From NCBI GenBank assembly GCA_023415605.1, contig JAEZKB010000261.1:1-29666 (forward strand): a DNA stretch of 29,666 nucleotides. The letters are read 5' to 3'. Positions within the stretch are counted from its first letter, which is position 1. The number at the start of each line of letters is the position of its first letter. Under the pieces are notes generated by a model. That model was given only the letters and a program-made list of their open reading frames with translations, was not told the origin of the DNA and ran no database searches. Both the position numbers and the translations under genes were made by a program. Positions 16,931 to 22,934 of the stretch are shown here, one piece after another. The DNA comes from Pseudomonadota bacterium (GTDB lineage: Bacteria; Pseudomonadota; Alphaproteobacteria; Rhizobiales; Devosiaceae).

Positions 16931-18628
16931 TCACACCCCGGCCAGTATTCCGATGTAGGCTGCGAACGGCCCCAGGCTAAGCGATCCGCCGACGGGTCCG
17001 CCCACGATCCCCGGCGCCCCGCTCGCCTTGGGCTCGATGCCCGGCGGCAGATCGTAGATCACCGACTTGTCGGTCATGTTGAAAGCGCAAAACAGCGTCT
17101 CGCCGCCGCCCTTGCGGGTGAAGGCGAGCACGCCCTCGGGCGCGTCATGCGTTTGAATGTCGCCCTTCTGCAGGGCCGGGTGCTGCTTGCGAAAATCGAG
17201 CGTCGCCTTGTAGTGCTGCAGCACGCTGTCGTTGGAATTGATCTGTAGGTCGGCAGCGCGGCTCATATGGTCGAACGGCACGGGCAGCCAGGCCTTCGGC
17301 GCTGTCGAGAAGCCGCCAAGATGCGCCGAGCTTTGCCACACCATCGGCGTGCGGCATCCGTCGCGGCCCTTGAACTGCGGCCAGAACTCGATGCCATAGG
17401 GATCGACCAGATCCTCGAACGACAGCTCGGCTTCGGTGAGGCCCAACTCCTCGCCCTGGTAGAGGCAGACGGAGCCCTTCATCGAGAGCAGGAGGGTGGA
17501 GGCGAGGCGGACGAAGGCGTCTTGCTGGCCGTGTGTGGCCCAGCGGCTGGCGTGACGGACGACGTCGTGGTTGGAGAAGGCAAGGCAGATCCAACCCTCC
17601 GGCGCGTCCCGCTCGGTGGTGTCGATTGCGGCGCGGAAGTGCTTGGCATCGAAGATCCCGCCCAGATAGTCGAAGGTGTAAGCCATGTGCAGCTTGTCGG
17701 TGCCCGAAGTGTACTGGGCCATGACTTCGAGCTGGTGCTGGCTGTCGCCGATCTCGCCGACCGTGGTTCGGCCGGGATACTGATCCATCAGCGCCCTGAG
17801 CTTTTGCAGGAAGGCCAGATTTTCCGGGCGGCTCTTGTCGTAGAGATGTTCCTGGAAATTGTAGGGGTTCACCGCCGGCGCCGGCGAAGCGTTGAAATCC
17901 TCGGGCTTCACCACCGGGTTCGATTCCAGCCCCTGCGAGTGGAAGTAGAAGTTGACGGTGTCGAGCCGGAAGCCGTCGACGCCGCGGTCGAGCCAGTACT
18001 TCATGTCGGAGAGCAGGGCGGCCTGCACGTCCGGATTGTGGAAGTTGAGGTCGGGCTGGGAGACGAGGAAGTTGTGCAGGTAGTACTGCATGCGCCGGCT
18101 GTCCCAGTTCCATGCGCTGCCGCCGAAAATCGAGAGCCAGTTGTTCGGCGGCGTGCCATCGGGCTTGGGATCGGCCCAGACATACCAGTCGGACTTGTCG
18201 CCGGTGCGGCTTTGCCGGCTGTCCTGGAACCACGGATGCTTGTCCGAGGTGTGTGAGATCACCTGGTCAATGATGACCTTGAGCCCGAGAGTATGAGCCT
18301 TTTCCAGCAGCCGGTCGAAATCCCCCAGCGTGCCGAAGATCGGATCGACGTCGCGATAATTGGAGACGTCGTAGCCAAAATCCTTCATCGGCGAGGTGAA
18401 GAAGGGCGAGAGCCAGATGGCATCGACGCCCAGATCGGCGACATAGTCGAGGCGTTCGGTGATGCCGACGAGATCGCCGATGCCGTCGCCATTGTGATCC
18501 TGAAACGAGCGCGGATAGATCTGGTAGATTACCGCGCCACGCCACCAGTCTTTGTCGAGAGTCGGCCCTTCGCTGGACTTCTGCTCGGTCATCGGCGTGA
18601 CCGACATGATAGGAGGCACGACACTCAC
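16931..18628 (-). CDS. aglA: Alpha-glucosidase AglA (glycoside hydrolase family 13)
   Basis: A cytoplasmic alpha-glucosidase of about 565 residues that hydrolyses imported alpha-glucosides such as sucrose or maltose. The start of the TIM barrel is typical (DKDWWRGAVIYQIYPRSFQD). Catalytic residues are visible: the nucleophile Asp about 223 in DGFRLDTVN, the acid/base Glu about 292 in TTVGEIGD, and the transition-state Asp about 355 in FSNHDVVR. No signal peptide is seen. GTG 18628 is chosen because GGAG lies 10 bases upstream; ATG 18607 or 18592 are alternatives without a ribosome binding site. It is first in the aglA-aglK operon and divergent from a LacI-type regulator gene, with an operator between. 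Length is normal. Confidence 0.93.
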   Translation of the reverse strand: MSVVPPIMSVTPMTEQKSSEGPTLDKDWWRGAVIYQIYPRSFQDHNGDGIGDLVGITERLDYVADLGVDAIWLSPFFTSPMKDFGYDVSNYRDVDPIFGTLGDFDRLLEKAHTLGLKVIIDQVISHTSDKHPWFQDSRQSRTGDKSDWYVWADPKPDGTPPNNWLSIFGGSAWNWDSRRMQYYLHNFLVSQPDLNFHNPDVQAALLSDMKYWLDRGVDGFRLDTVNFYFHSQGLESNPVVKPEDFNASPAPAVNPYNFQEHLYDKSRPENLAFLQKLRALMDQYPGRTTVGEIGDSQHQLEVMAQYTSGTDKLHMAYTFDYLGGIFDAKHFRAAIDTTERDAPEGWICLAFSNHDVVRHASRWATHGQQDAFVRLASTLLLSMKGSVCLYQGEELGLTEAELSFEDLVDPYGIEFWPQFKGRDGCRTPMVWQSSAHLGGFSTAPKAWLPVPFDHMSRAADLQINSNDSVLQHYKATLDFRKQHPALQKGDIQTHDAPEGVLAFTRKGGGETLFCAFNMTDKSVIYDLPPGIEPKASGAPGIVGGPVGGSLSLGPFAAYIGILAGV

Positions 18629-18653
18629 GAGGGCTGGTCTCCGGCAGTTTGCC

Positions 18654-18663
18654 AAAACGTTTT
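18654..18663. promoter_or_regulatory. LacI-family operator AAAACGTTTT
   Basis: A perfect 10-bp palindrome with the central CG typical of LacI/GalR-family operators lies between aglA and the divergent LacI-type gene. It sits just downstream of the predicted aglA promoter, a position expected for repression. Confidence 0.7.
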
Positions 18664-18672
18664 AGTAAGCTA

Positions 18673-18702
18673 TTCTTAGCCAAGGAGCGGGCAAGTCGTC
18701 AA
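18673..18702 (-). promoter_or_regulatory. Candidate promoter of aglA-aglK
   Basis: On the minus strand TTGACG (18702-18697) is followed after 18 bases by TAAGAA (18678-18673). Transcription would start near 18666, so the AAAACGTTTT operator would cover the first transcribed bases. The -35 is good and the -10 is weak. Confidence 0.42.
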
Positions 18703-18764
18703 CTCCGAGGGGAACGGCGTCGCGACCTCGTGTGCGCCTGAAAATTGTTGAATATCAGCGACTT

Positions 18765-19847
18765 ATGGAACAGGTAGGCAAGCGGCGCGACGGCCGCTCG
18801 GCAGGCGCAGGGCGCAGCGTCACCATCAAGGATCTGGCGGCAGAACTCGGGCTCTCGATCACCACCATTTCCCGCGCCCTCAACGGCTATTCCGACGTCG
18901 GCGAAAAGACGCGCCGCCGGGTTGCCGAAGCCGCCCAGAAGATGGGTTACCGCCCCAACCGCAACGCCCAGCGGCTGGTGACGCAGCGCACCCATAACAT
19001 CGCCTGGGTGCAATCCGACAACGACCGCAAATTCGTCGACCCGCACTTCGTCGAGGTGATGGCCGGGGTACTGCGGGGGGCGCGGGCAGGGGGGTACGAC
19101 ATCCTCCTCACCAGCGACACCCCCGAGCACGAGCTTTCCGTCTACGACCGCTACGTCAACGACAACTCCGTCGACGGCTTTATAGTCGACCTGCCGCGCG
19201 AGGGGGATCCGCGCATCTCATATTTGCTCGATGTCGGACGGCCTTTCGTCGTCCATGGCCGCGACGAACGGTCGGGCCAGTATGGCTGGGTCGACATCGA
19301 CAATTTCGGCAATTTCTACAATCTCACCCGGCTGATGATCGCCAATGGCCATCGGCACATCGCCTTCGTGAACGGCGACGAGCACTTCAACTATGCCCGC
19401 CACCGCCGTCTCGGCGCGATGGCAGCGCTCAAGGACGCCGGGCTGCCGTCCAGCGCCATGAAGGTGTTCAACTCGCTGCACCCGATGGGCGAAGCCGGCT
19501 TCAAGCTGACCGAGACGGCGCTCGCCGACCGCAAGGTCACCGCCATCCTCTATTCCTCGACGCTGATGGCGGTGGAAGGGCATGCTGCGGTGCAGCATTC
19601 GGGCCGCGAAATCGCGGTCGCCACCATGGATGACGAACTGCACTATATCGACCTGTCCGGCTATGCCCGGCAGTTCACCATGGTCCGCTCGTCGCTGCGC
19701 GACGCCGGCGCGGCGCTGATCGCCGAACTGATCCGCCAGTGCGAACGGAAGGGTGAGCCGACGGGACACCTCGTCACCTCGAGCTACCACCTGGCGCAGG
19801 GGCTCGATGGCGCCGTGCTGAAAGAGCCGCTGCCGAAGGCGTCCTAG
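18765..19847 (+). CDS. aglR: LacI-family transcriptional regulator, probable AglR
   Basis: A DNA-binding repressor of about 360 residues. The N-terminal helix-turn-helix is clear (VTIKDLAAELGLSITTISRA), followed by the hinge helix region (YRPNRNAQRLVTQRTHNIAW) and a periplasmic-binding-protein-like sugar-sensing domain to the end. It is divergent from aglA with a LacI-type operator between, so it most likely controls aglA-aglK, and perhaps aglE-aglF-aglG elsewhere, in response to an alpha-glucoside; this is inferred from position. ATG 18765 gives a normal length, while GTG 18732 in the same frame would add 11 residues. Neither has a strong ribosome binding site. It ends in a CTAG overlap with the response regulator gene. 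Confidence 0.85.
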   Translation: MEQVGKRRDGRSAGAGRSVTIKDLAAELGLSITTISRALNGYSDVGEKTRRRVAEAAQKMGYRPNRNAQRLVTQRTHNIAWVQSDNDRKFVDPHFVEVMAGVLRGARAGGYDILLTSDTPEHELSVYDRYVNDNSVDGFIVDLPREGDPRISYLLDVGRPFVVHGRDERSGQYGWVDIDNFGNFYNLTRLMIANGHRHIAFVNGDEHFNYARHRRLGAMAALKDAGLPSSAMKVFNSLHPMGEAGFKLTETALADRKVTAILYSSTLMAVEGHAAVQHSGREIAVATMDDELHYIDLSGYARQFTMVRSSLRDAGAALIAELIRQCERKGEPTGHLVTSSYHLAQGLDGAVLKEPLPKAS

Positions 19848-20293
19848 AGAAAGATCGATTCGTCACCGGCCGCCTTGGGCAGCGGCTCGTCGGCCGGAAT
19901 CTCCCAGCCGAACAGCACCCGCTGCAGCGCCGCCGCCACATGCGCGGCCGTGAAGGGCTTGGTCAGCGCGTCGGAAATGCCGAGGCTGCGTGCCTTGGTC
20001 AGCACCTCGCGGCTCGGATAGGCCGTCATCAGGATCACCGGCAGGGCACCATTCTTGCCGAAGCGAGGGTCGCGCAGGATCTGCAGCAGTGCCGCGCCGC
20101 TCATCTCCGGAATGTACCAATCCATGAACAGCACATCGAACGGCGCGGCGATGAGCTGCAGCAGCGCTTCCTGCGCGGTCTCGACTTCGGTGATCTGGAT
20201 GATGCCGAGCTTGCGGAGGGTTGCCGCCGTGGCCGCGCGCGCATAGGCATTGTCGTCGACGATCAACGCCCGAACGCGGTCCGGCACCAGCAT
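19844..20293 (-). CDS. Single-domain response regulator (CheY-like receiver)
   Basis: A 149-residue cytoplasmic protein with a receiver domain only and no output domain. All phosphorylation residues are in place: Asp13 and Asp14 (IVDDN), phospho-acceptor Asp58 (LFMDWYIPEMSG), Thr90 (LMTAY) and Lys112 (LTKPF). The last 20 residues are a short acidic tail. ATG 20293 has GGGGG about 9 bases upstream; a TTG six bases earlier is a weaker choice. It is a stand-alone gene between the LacI-type regulator and the divergent tag gene. No kinase partner is adjacent, and the PAS protein at 9.1 kb has no acceptor His to feed it, so the partner is unknown. Confidence 0.88.
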   Translation of the reverse strand: MLVPDRVRALIVDDNAYARAATAATLRKLGIIQITEVETAQEALLQLIAAPFDVLFMDWYIPEMSGAALLQILRDPRFGKNGALPVILMTAYPSREVLTKARSLGISDALTKPFTAAHVAAALQRVLFGWEIPADEPLPKAAGDESIFL

Positions 20294-20341
20294 TGGCAAA
20301 GCCCCCGATTTGCCGCGTGGGATAATAACTGGAAGCCATGC

Positions 20342-20950
20342 ATGTCAACCGAGACTGACGACAGGCGCCGTTGCAGCTGGGCCGGCAGCGATCCGCTCTA
20401 TATCGAGTATCACGACAAGGAATGGGGCCGGCCGGTCACGTCGGACACGCGCCTTTTCGAAAAGGTCTGCCTCGAGGGGTTCCAGTCTGGCTTGGCGTGG
20501 ATCACGATCCTGAGAAAGCGCGAAAATTTCCGGAAGGCTTTTGACGGATTCGATATCGACCGAGTCGCCGAGATGGGCGAGGCGGATATCGAGCGCCTGC
20601 TGCAGGATGCCGGCATTGTCCGCCATCGCGGCAAGATCGCCTCGACCATCAACAATGCCAAGCGGGCACAGGACCTGCAGAAGGAGTTCGGCTCGCTGGC
20701 AGCCTATTTTTGGAGTTTCGAGCCCGCGCCGCGCAAGAGCGCAGTGGCCGCCGGGGACATTCCGCCTCAGACCGAGGTGTCCAAGACCATCAGCAAGGAC
20801 TTGCGCAAACGCGGCTGGAGCTTCGTCGGGCCGACCACGGTTTACGCGTTCATGCAGGCGATGGGGTTGGTGAACGACCACGTCGAGGGGTGCTTCTGCC
20901 ACGCCGAGGTCGAGGCCGAACGGGCAAAGCTGAAGCGGCCGGGAAAGTAA
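20342..20950 (+). CDS. tag: DNA-3-methyladenine glycosylase I
   Basis: A cytoplasmic base-excision repair enzyme of 202 residues that removes 3-methyladenine from alkylated DNA. The family zinc-binding residues are all present: Cys11 (RCSWAG), His24 (YIEYHDKEWG), and His180 and Cys184 near the C-terminus (NDHVEGC). The conserved core LEGFQSGLAWITILRKRENF is at about 44-63, and RGWSFVGPTT near 157-166. ATG 20342 has GGAAG 7 bases upstream. It stands alone, divergent from the response regulator by 48 bases, with a structured non-coding region downstream. Length and residues are normal. Confidence 0.95.
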   Translation: MSTETDDRRRCSWAGSDPLYIEYHDKEWGRPVTSDTRLFEKVCLEGFQSGLAWITILRKRENFRKAFDGFDIDRVAEMGEADIERLLQDAGIVRHRGKIASTINNAKRAQDLQKEFGSLAAYFWSFEPAPRKSAVAAGDIPPQTEVSKTISKDLRKRGWSFVGPTTVYAFMQAMGLVNDHVEGCFCHAEVEAERAKLKRPGK

Positions 20951-21012
20951 GAGGGCCTGCTACGCGCACTGATGCGCCGGGCCGCCCGTGAGCGCCCGGA
21001 GATATCAAAGAG

Positions 21013-21086
21013 CGAACAACGGCGGAGCAAAGCTCAATCGTTGGTTCGAGTGTCCCGTTGCCGGGACCGGAGTTTTGCTCCGCCGT
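21013..21086 (+). other. Structured element with mutually exclusive hairpins
   Basis: ACGGCGGAGCAAA (21019-21031) can pair perfectly with TTTGCTCCGCCGT (21074-21086), enclosing a GTCCCG-TTGC-CGGGAC hairpin (21052-21067). Alternatively the first arm is tied up locally: CGAACAACG (21013-21021) pairs with CGTTGGTTCG (21039-21048) around GAGC-AAA-GCTC. The two folds exclude each other. It lies about 60 bases after tag and may be an elaborate terminator, a repeat or a small RNA. It matches no RNA family I recognise. Confidence 0.45.
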
Positions 21087-21603
21087 CGTGACCGGGGTTT
21101 TTGGCGTTCACCGGGAAGTTCCGGGGCGTTTAGCGGAATGCCCCACCGCCGCAGGGTCCTTGTCCTGACCAGCCCCCGCTCTTCGCGCTTCTCCAGTCGA
21201 ACCCCTTTTGATGGCGCCGAACTTGAGCCCCTTCGCGGCAGCAAATTAAGGCGACGGGGTACCTGAACCCGTCAGACCTTCCCGGCTTGGCCTGGGGTTC
21301 GCCGACGCTTGCCCCACCCAGCCTCACTGCACCAATCACTCGTCATGATCTCGCTTTCGGTGCGGCGATGGGGTTGAATCTATCTCAGCCATGACGCGCG
21401 GGGATAAGTCGGTGTGGATTTCTGACAAGGGTCTGAACGTGCTGCGTATTTCATGAACGGCGGATGACGCAAAGCTGACGAAGAAGTCCAACGGTTTGCA
21501 TCACAAAGTGACCCCTTGAGCTTAAGCGCGGGTCATGAACTTCTGTCGTGTGATGGTAGGGCGCGTGTCGTCGGTTGAACCCCCAGTCGGGCTTCCTCCA
21601 CCA

Positions 21604-21738
21604 CTTGCGGGGGAGGATACCGGCCATTGGCCGGAGCAGGGGCGAGCCGCTTGCGCGTATCTCTGCGTCCGTTGGCTGACGGCAGCGCAAGGTGCATCCC
21701 CCTCCACCGCGCTATGCGCGGTGCCTTTCCCCCGCAAG
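21604..21738. repeat. Palindromic mosaic repeat element
   Basis: Terminal arms CTTGCGGGGGA (21604-21614) and TCCCCCGCAAG (21728-21738) are inverted copies of each other. Inside are perfect palindromes CCGGCC-ATT-GGCCGG (21620-21634) and CCGCGC-TAT-GCGCGG (21706-21720). This looks like the GC-rich intergenic mosaic elements common in alphaproteobacteria. No transposase is present. Confidence 0.6.
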
Positions 21739-21769
21739 CGGGAGAGGTTCGCCGACTGAGGGATTGGCT

Positions 21770-21794
21770 GCCCCACGCGTGGGATGCGTGGGGC
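21770..21794. repeat. Hairpin GCCCCACGC / GCGTGGGGC
   Basis: A perfect 9-bp inverted repeat with a 7-base loop directly follows the mosaic element and is probably part of the same repeat cluster. There is no T tract. Confidence 0.5.
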
Positions 21795-21986
21795 CTGCCG
21801 TCAGGTCCGGAACATGAAGAGTGCGGTGAGCTCGAAGGGTGTGAGCTTGAGCACCGGGGGCTCCGGGAGCTTTGGCGGACGGAGTTTGGTCCGGAGGAAA
21901 GGAAGTCTAGGGATGTGCATGGTCGTTCCGGCTGCCGTTGGGCGCCGGTCTCTGTTTTGGGATTGCGATGGCGCTCAGGGCGCCAT

Positions 21987-22019
21987 GCCCTCATGGTTCG
22001 ACAGGCTCACCATGAGGGC
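21987..22019. repeat. CCCTCATGGT intergenic palindrome
   Basis: GCCCTCATGGT (21987-21997) and ACCATGAGGGC (22009-22019) form a perfect 11-bp stem around TCGACAGGCTC. From general knowledge, palindromes with a TTCGACAGGCTCA core recur between genes in several alphaproteobacteria. It lies 28 bases beyond the stop of the DUF1127-like gene and could also stabilise or terminate that transcript. Confidence 0.6.
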
Positions 22020-22047
22020 GACTGAAAGCGATCCGGGCCGCTGCCCG

Positions 22048-22275
22048 TCACCACCGGTCGATGGCGCGCCACCATTCGGTGTCGGCCGGGATCAGGCCGA
22101 CATCGCGGTGGAGCTTGGCCGGCAGAGGTGACCCGCGCGAGCGGGTCTCGTGCCGGGCGCCGGTCGAGGGCCGGCCGCTCATTAACGAGGCAACGGCTGC
22201 GACCAGTGCGATCGCGGCGCGCGGCCGCGGGCTCGGGATGGCGGGGAGGTAGGACTGTTCGGTGATATCGGTCAT
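22048..22275 (-). CDS. DUF1127-like small protein
   Basis: A 75-residue protein. Residues 15-35 are hydrophobic and alanine-rich (PRPRAAIALVAAVASLMSG). The C-terminus LHRDVGLIPADTEWWRAIDRW resembles the DUF1127 core, in which an arginine-rich helix precedes L-x-D-I/V-G-L. DUF1127 proteins are small, often stress-responsive and in some alphaproteobacteria bind RNA; whether this one does is unknown. Its ATG overlaps the stop of the upstream DUF1127-like gene (ATGA), so the pair is coupled. The stop is followed by the 21987-22019 palindrome. Confidence 0.6.
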   Translation of the reverse strand: MTDITEQSYLPAIPSPRPRAAIALVAAVASLMSGRPSTGARHETRSRGSPLPAKLHRDVGLIPADTEWWRAIDRW

Positions 22276-22550
22276 TTTAGCCTCAGGTAAGTCAGGATGG
22301 ACGTTGTGCCGTCGTAGGGTTCCGGCCAGTAGGGCCCGGCCTCGGGCAGACCGAGGTCGCGCCGCAGATGGTCGGGGATGTCGTCGATCGACCCGTATTT
22401 GGGCCGGGTGATGCGGGCCAGGGCCTTCCGTGCCTGGAAGACCGCGATGGCCAGCTGAATGGCAGCAACGATGCTGTTCCGCCTTCGGCGGACGCCTTTC
22501 GTGCTGCTCTCCGGAGAGTCGAGCAGAGTCATGGCAGTGTCCGGACGCAT
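22272..22550 (-). CDS. DUF1127-like small protein (second copy)
   Basis: A 92-residue protein. A hydrophobic, alanine-rich helix with basic flanks (VRRRRNSIVAAIQLAIAVFQ then ARKALARI) is followed by the DUF1127-like segment IPDHLRRDLGLPEAGPYWPE. The two neighbours share this end pattern and probably arose by duplication followed by strong divergence. ATG 22550 follows GGAG by 11 bases; ATG 22532 is an alternative. It lies about 135 bases downstream of the 21-residue ORF on the same strand and may share its transcript. Confidence 0.62.
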   Translation of the reverse strand: MRPDTAMTLLDSPESSTKGVRRRRNSIVAAIQLAIAVFQARKALARITRPKYGSIDDIPDHLRRDLGLPEAGPYWPEPYDGTTSILTYLRLK

Positions 22551-22658
22551 TGCTGCGCCGGCTCCGTTGGGTTGCAGTGGAGACGGTGGATGGACCCGGG
22601 GCGAAGGCGACAGGTCGCCCGTGCTCAGAGTCGGTTAGTCACGTCAGTTGGGAAGTGT

Positions 22659-22674
22659 GGCGGCCCCAGCCGCC
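22659..22674 (-). terminator. Short GC hairpin after the 21-residue ORF
   Basis: GGCGGC and GCCGCC pair around a 4-base loop, 11 bases beyond the stop of the small ORF. No T run follows, so it may only attenuate or protect the transcript ahead of the DUF1127-like genes. Confidence 0.3.
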
Positions 22675-22685
22675 GGGGTCAGCGA

Positions 22686-22751
22686 CTAAAGTCGGTTGAC
22701 CGGGCCTGCATAGGACACGCCACACATAAAGGTACCGAGATGATTGCTCAT
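22686..22751 (-). CDS. Candidate 21-residue microprotein
   Basis: A very short ORF begins MSNHLGTFMCGVSYAGPV and ends in TAG. The reason to call it is its start: AAAGGAGG lies 5 bases before the ATG, a full Shine-Dalgarno match and the best in this window. The peptide is neutral with one Cys and no strong membrane segment. It could be a free microprotein or a leader peptide for the DUF1127-like genes downstream. No stretch of repeated regulatory codons is seen, so classical amino-acid attenuation is not suggested. It is not a family I recognise. Confidence 0.55.
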   Translation of the reverse strand: MSNHLGTFMCGVSYAGPVNRL

Positions 22752-22786
22752 GGAATCCTCCTTTGGTTGGCGTTGCAGAGGAGGGG

Positions 22787-22815
22787 CTCTTACGCCCACC
22801 CCGTAGTCTCGGCAA
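22787..22815 (-). promoter_or_regulatory. Candidate promoter for the microprotein and DUF1127-like genes
   Basis: On the minus strand TTGCCG (22815-22810), a 17-base spacer and TAAGAG (22792-22787) would start transcription near 22780, about 29 bases before the ATG at 22751. Both boxes are moderate matches. The 19-bp palindrome lies immediately upstream. Confidence 0.33.
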
Positions 22816-22821
22816 GCGAAG

Positions 22822-22840
22822 ATGCGACAGGCTGTCGCAT
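22822..22840. promoter_or_regulatory. 19-bp palindromic operator candidate
   Basis: ATGCGACAG-G-CTGTCGCAT has two perfect 9-bp arms around one base. It lies between hisS and the divergent microprotein gene, seven bases upstream of the predicted -35 of the latter and 94 bases before the hisS start. It looks like a dimer-binding site. I cannot assign the regulator. Confidence 0.55.
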
Positions 22841-22934
22841 AGGCACAGTTTTGTTGCCGTTCCGCCACAGGTCCGTTTGCCTTGTCTCTCAAGGGCCTTT
22901 CCGCTAATGAGCGCAGGAATCTGGACCCGGACTT

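Larger units (their letters stand above)
20951..22047. other. 1.1 kb gene-free region rich in inverted repeats
   Basis: No convincing gene is seen on either strand. Open frames here are short, lack ribosome binding sites and have unusual composition. The stretch holds a GC-rich hairpin after tag (CGCGCA, TGCGCC near 20963-20978), a set of alternative hairpins (21013-21086), a relatively featureless part (about 21270-21560), and a mosaic of GC-rich palindromes (21604-21794, 21987-22019). A short frame at 21391-21456 would encode a 21-residue peptide but has no ribosome binding site. Confidence 0.6.

Noticed and set aside
20999..21020. CGCTCTTTGATAT on the minus strand resembling an rRNA antitermination box
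   Set aside because: No rRNA gene follows on that strand; tag lies there in the opposite direction.
21005..21244. Minus-strand frame of 79 codons in the gene-free region
   Set aside because: No ribosome binding site, strongly skewed composition, and it overlaps the alternative-hairpin element.
21400..21425. GGGGATAAG and TGTGGATTT resembling DnaA boxes, as a possible origin
   Set aside because: Only two imperfect boxes, with no AT-rich unwinding region and none of the usual origin-linked genes nearby.
21533..21994. Minus-strand frame of 153 codons through the repeat cluster
   Set aside because: It runs through palindromic repeats and gives a Ser/Pro/Arg-rich translation with no domain.
22851..22896. 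GGAAC on the minus strand as the -35 of an EcfG general stress promoter
   Set aside because: No CGTT-type -10 is found at the proper spacing.
22882..22910. TTGTCT and TAATGA as a hisS promoter
   Set aside because: Spacing is right (17) but the -10 matches the consensus at only two positions.
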